DNA from: Takifugu bimaculatus
Lineage: Eukaryota; Chordata; Actinopteri; Tetraodontiformes; Tetraodontidae
Assembly (NCBI GenBank): GCA_004026145.2
Contig: CP034976.1
Coordinates: 4,337,796 to 4,401,795, forward strand
Reading direction: 5' to 3'
DNA: 64,000 bases
This document shows, in pieces, positions 61,461 to 64,000 of the stretch. Position 1 is the stretch's first letter; each line of letters starts with the position of its first letter. The notes under the pieces are model-generated. The model made no database searches, was not told where the DNA came from, and worked only from the letters and a program-made list of their open reading frames with translations. A program made the position numbers and the translations under genes.

Positions 61461-63196
61461 AGGAACAGGAACAGAATAAACATATTACTGCTGGTGACGC
61501 ACCCTTCACAGGCTAAATGAGACATTAACATTCTGGAGAGAAGAGGGACAAGGAAAGACTGTGCTTGTACAAAGATGAGGAAGCAAGCAAATCAAAAGGC
61601 CGCTTCGGCATCAATACTGAATCTAATGTATGTATCCACATGTAAAGTTCCACCAGAGGAAGCTTAGATGTCTGACTGATGTCAGCACTTTTGTTCCTGG
61701 CAAGATTCCAATCAAGAAGATGATAGATGATGAAAGAAAGGATGGTGATAAGATTGTGAAGAGAAGGACAGTGAGCTTAAACCGGGGACTCTTGGCACAC
61801 TGGCAATGCTGTCGAGATATACCTATGAAACAGAGAAGTATCAAATGCATTGACATTGCAGGAAACAAAGAATATTACATGTAGTGTAGAGTGCTCGTCA
61901 CTCCTGCTGTGTGAGGACAGAACTGCTTTTCTCGTCTCCCTCCTGCAACAAGGTTATTCAAAGCTACCAAAGGGTAACGGCTCATACAATTCTGCATATG
62001 TACCCAGCGTCAACACTGCCTGGCACCTGCTGCGCATAACCATTTCCAAAGACAGAGTGAGTCTCGTTGCCATGTGACTAATTGGGCACGTCTGACAACC
62101 CTGAACTGCTGCACCGAGCAAGTACAAAGAGGGGAAATGTTGCAACAGTTGCGTTGGACAGAAAGTGCCAGCAAGGTTAAGTGATTCCAAGCAGCGTCAG
62201 ATCGGATGAAGCGGCCCGTGGCTTGTGCACGACCTGCTTTTTTTTTTTCTTTTCAGTTATTACATTAATCCCCTCTGACCATTGCAAAATGTGTTCCAGT
62301 AGGATCACTGCTGCCATATCAACACGATAAAGTCCACCAGTTCAAGTGTGGGATATTTCATAAGGTTGGTCAACACCCAAATATTTCTGCTGCAGTTTTA
62401 GAACAAGCTAGTGGATCCACACTGGCACCAAATAGGACAAATAAGCACAAGTATCAAAGCTCTGTTATTCCAGGCAATATTAAAAAAAATAAATCATTCT
62501 AATAATAATAATAATTTAAAGAATATTCACTTATAAATCTGGTTTATTTCACTCAATTCCAATCCCAGTGGTTTAAAATGTAAGATGAAAAACATAAACC
62601 CAGACATGCTATGAAATTTAAAAGTAAGTTGTATATGGCTAGTCAGGTATTCACATTCTCTTTAGCTTTGTTAAAGGTGTGGCTTCTTCTGGTATTTCTG
62701 TAATCCTTACCTTAGGGGTATTGTAGACAGGGACACTATTACAGGCAGTATCTGGAAGGGGGGTTAACCCCAATTACCTTCAAAAATAAATGCAGACTAA
62801 AATGGTTTTAGAGATCAATATGTAAATTAAACATTAGGCATAACTGAGCATTAAAGGTGCAGTAGAAGCTCGTGATGATTGTCGGCTCTTGTTGGTTCTG
62901 ACACGCTGCTTCACGTGTTCGTACCTGTAACACAGGGTGCAAGAAGGAAGGAGCGACAGTATTAATCTGTTCTAGTGGATAAACTGGTCTTTGGGTTGGG
63001 TGGTTTAATAACTGGAACCGCTGACCGCTTCACCTCACCTCACGTCATCTCAAATGGTCCAATGTAAATCAACAACTCTGAGCGCCTGTGTGTCCATGTG
63101 TGTGTTCACCTGCATCCGTGTTAATTGTTCTGACAATGATGGACGTTATATCAGACATCAGAACTCTTCTGATGTGTTGGCTGCCATGGCTGTATG

Positions 63197-63525
63197 ACAG
63201 ACGTGCCACCTCTTCGGGTCAAGATTCAGCAGTCCACTTACACCTAAAGGAGAGTGGGCACTCCTTCGAGGACAGCCAAGTAAGGATACTGGCCAGAGAA
63301 GACCGCTGGTTTGAAAGGGGGGTTAAGGAAGCTATCCATGTTAAATTGGAAAAAACATCCTTAAACAGAGGTGGTGGCCTGAGGCACTTCCTGTCACCCA
63401 CATACAATGCAGTCCTCCACTCCTTCCAACAGCAAAACAAACATTCACACCATTCCAGGAGACCCAGTGACCACCACCATGTGATCCAGCAGACAAAGGG
63501 GAGACACCTCAACAGAAACTAGGTG
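63197..63525 (+). pseudogene. C-terminal part of a Penelope-like element polyprotein (GIY-YIG endonuclease end)
   Basis: Frame +1 from about 63197 to the TAG at 63520-63522 encodes RATSSGQDSAVHLHLKESGH, then REDRWFERGVKEAIHVKLE and TSLNRGGGLRHFLSPTYNAV. This wording is the C-terminus of fish Penelope-like retroelements. There a GIY-YIG endonuclease follows the reverse transcriptase, and ER(W)FERGVKEAI and SLNRGGGLR are its conserved late motifs. The upstream GIY-YIG core and the RT are absent, as expected of a 5'-truncated copy. The apparent ATG at 63088 lies in unrelated DNA and is not the start. The tail after YNAV is diverged. Confidence 0.75.
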
Positions 63526-63715
63526 AACGACCCGACCAACGACCCTGCTAACGACTCTCAGGTGACCACCCAGATCATTAGCATGCTAATGGTCCACATA
63601 TTTTCAAGCTCTCTCCCCAGCGATTTCAGAACTGAAGAAGCCTTCTGGATAGAAGGCGAAACGTCTTCAAGAGAAGAAACCCAGTCCAGTTGACAGAGAA
63701 AACTACCTTGGATTG
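63526..63715 (+). mobile_element. 3' non-coding end of the Penelope-like element
   Basis: After the stop comes the conserved tail ending CTGAAGAAGCCTTCTGGATA then GAAGGCGAAACGTCTTCAAG, familiar from fish Penelope copies. It closes near CCAGTTGACAGAGAAAACTACCTTGGA (about 63710). Confidence 0.65.
63629..63668 (+). ncRNA. Hammerhead-ribozyme-like core in the Penelope 3' region
   Basis: The elements of a minimal hammerhead occur in order. CUGAAGA (63632-63638) fits CUGANGA. A perfect 6-bp stem II GCCTTC/GAAGGC (63640-63645 with 63652-63657) closes the loop TGGATA. GAAAC (63658-63662) follows and then GUC (63663-63665), the expected cleavage triplet. The GAA before the core (63629-63631) and the UUC after the GUC (63666-63668) could form a short stem I. 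Stem III is reduced to almost nothing, so any activity would need a dimer or tandem copy. There is one extra A before stem II. Penelope-like elements are known to carry hammerheads; activity here is inferred only. Confidence 0.5.
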
Positions 63716-64000
63716 TAGAACAGTCCTAATAACATTTAAGAAGAGCTGCTTCTGTAAAACACTGGGGTGAAGCCAAAAAACAGCTATTAAAATAGAATTC
63801 TCAGAAACAGCAGGACCATGTTGGGGCATGATTTCAAGAAAATTGCATCCCCTTGTTTATGGGGGGTATTTAGACCTATTCCAGGCCTAAACTAGTAAGA
63901 TATGACATCTATGAACGTTTATCAGGTGACAGAACAAAGGTGCCCATTTTCAGACAGCCAGTGAGGGTCTAAGGTTCACGTTTGGCCCCGACCGTATGTG

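Larger units (their letters stand above)
56504..64000 (-). other. slc9a1: slc9a1 intron 1 (partial)
   Basis: The region upstream of exon 2 holds no open frame resembling NHE1 exon 1 (signal-like segment followed by PFEI..WILLA), so intron 1 is at least 7.5 kb here. It is rich in mobile elements (57452-59808 and 63197-63715). The remaining stretches, 56504-57450 and 59809-63196, show no recognisable gene. A plus-strand frame at 61630-61884 (84 codons, lysine-rich) is unassigned. Confidence 0.75.

Noticed and set aside
63088..63196. Upstream part of the 144-codon frame ending at 63522
   Set aside because: Only the part after about 63197 resembles a Penelope-like protein. The ATG and first 36 codons are unrelated flanking sequence.

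Overview
This window reads as nuclear DNA of a ray-finned (teleost) fish. The genes are interrupted by introns with GT/AG boundaries. The proteins are vertebrate. The repeats (Tc1/mariner elements, CR1/L2- and RTE/Rex3-like LINE remnants, a Penelope-like element, tRNA-derived SINEs, many microsatellites) are the mix typical of teleosts. The species cannot be named from the sequence.

Two protein-coding genes are supported, both on the minus strand. (1) man1c1, Golgi mannosyl-oligosaccharide alpha-1,2-mannosidase IC: only the first coding exon is present (35026-35583). It carries the cytosolic tail, membrane anchor and stem. Everything from 35025 down to base 1 appears to be its first intron, because no second exon was found. 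(2) slc9a1, the Na+/H+ exchanger NHE1: eleven consecutive coding exons (46774-56503, matching human exons 2-12) run from the transmembrane core to the stop codon. Every splice site and reading phase could be traced. The first coding exon lies beyond the right edge.

Layout: 1-35025, man1c1 intron 1, with a LINE 3' end, a large GGAT satellite, a Tc1 relic, three copies of one SINE family, many G/C homopolymer runs and microsatellites. 35026-35583, man1c1 exon 1. 35584-36780, GC-rich upstream/promoter region, ended by a CATC/TATC microsatellite. 36958-46773, intergenic DNA plus the slc9a1 3' UTR (end not determinable), with a Rex3/RTE-like relic. 46774-56503, slc9a1 exons. 56504-64000, slc9a1 intron 1, carrying a TIR-bounded Tc1 element with further fragments inside it and a 5'-truncated Penelope-like element at the right end.

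The two genes have unrelated jobs: Golgi N-glycan trimming, and plasma-membrane pH and volume control. Their proximity looks like ordinary synteny, since the human orthologues both lie on 1p36. I saw no new multi-gene system. The most unusual items are a hammerhead-ribozyme-like core at the Penelope 3' end, a pentanucleotide microsatellite that grew out of a transposase motif, and the conserved docking motifs of the exchanger tail.
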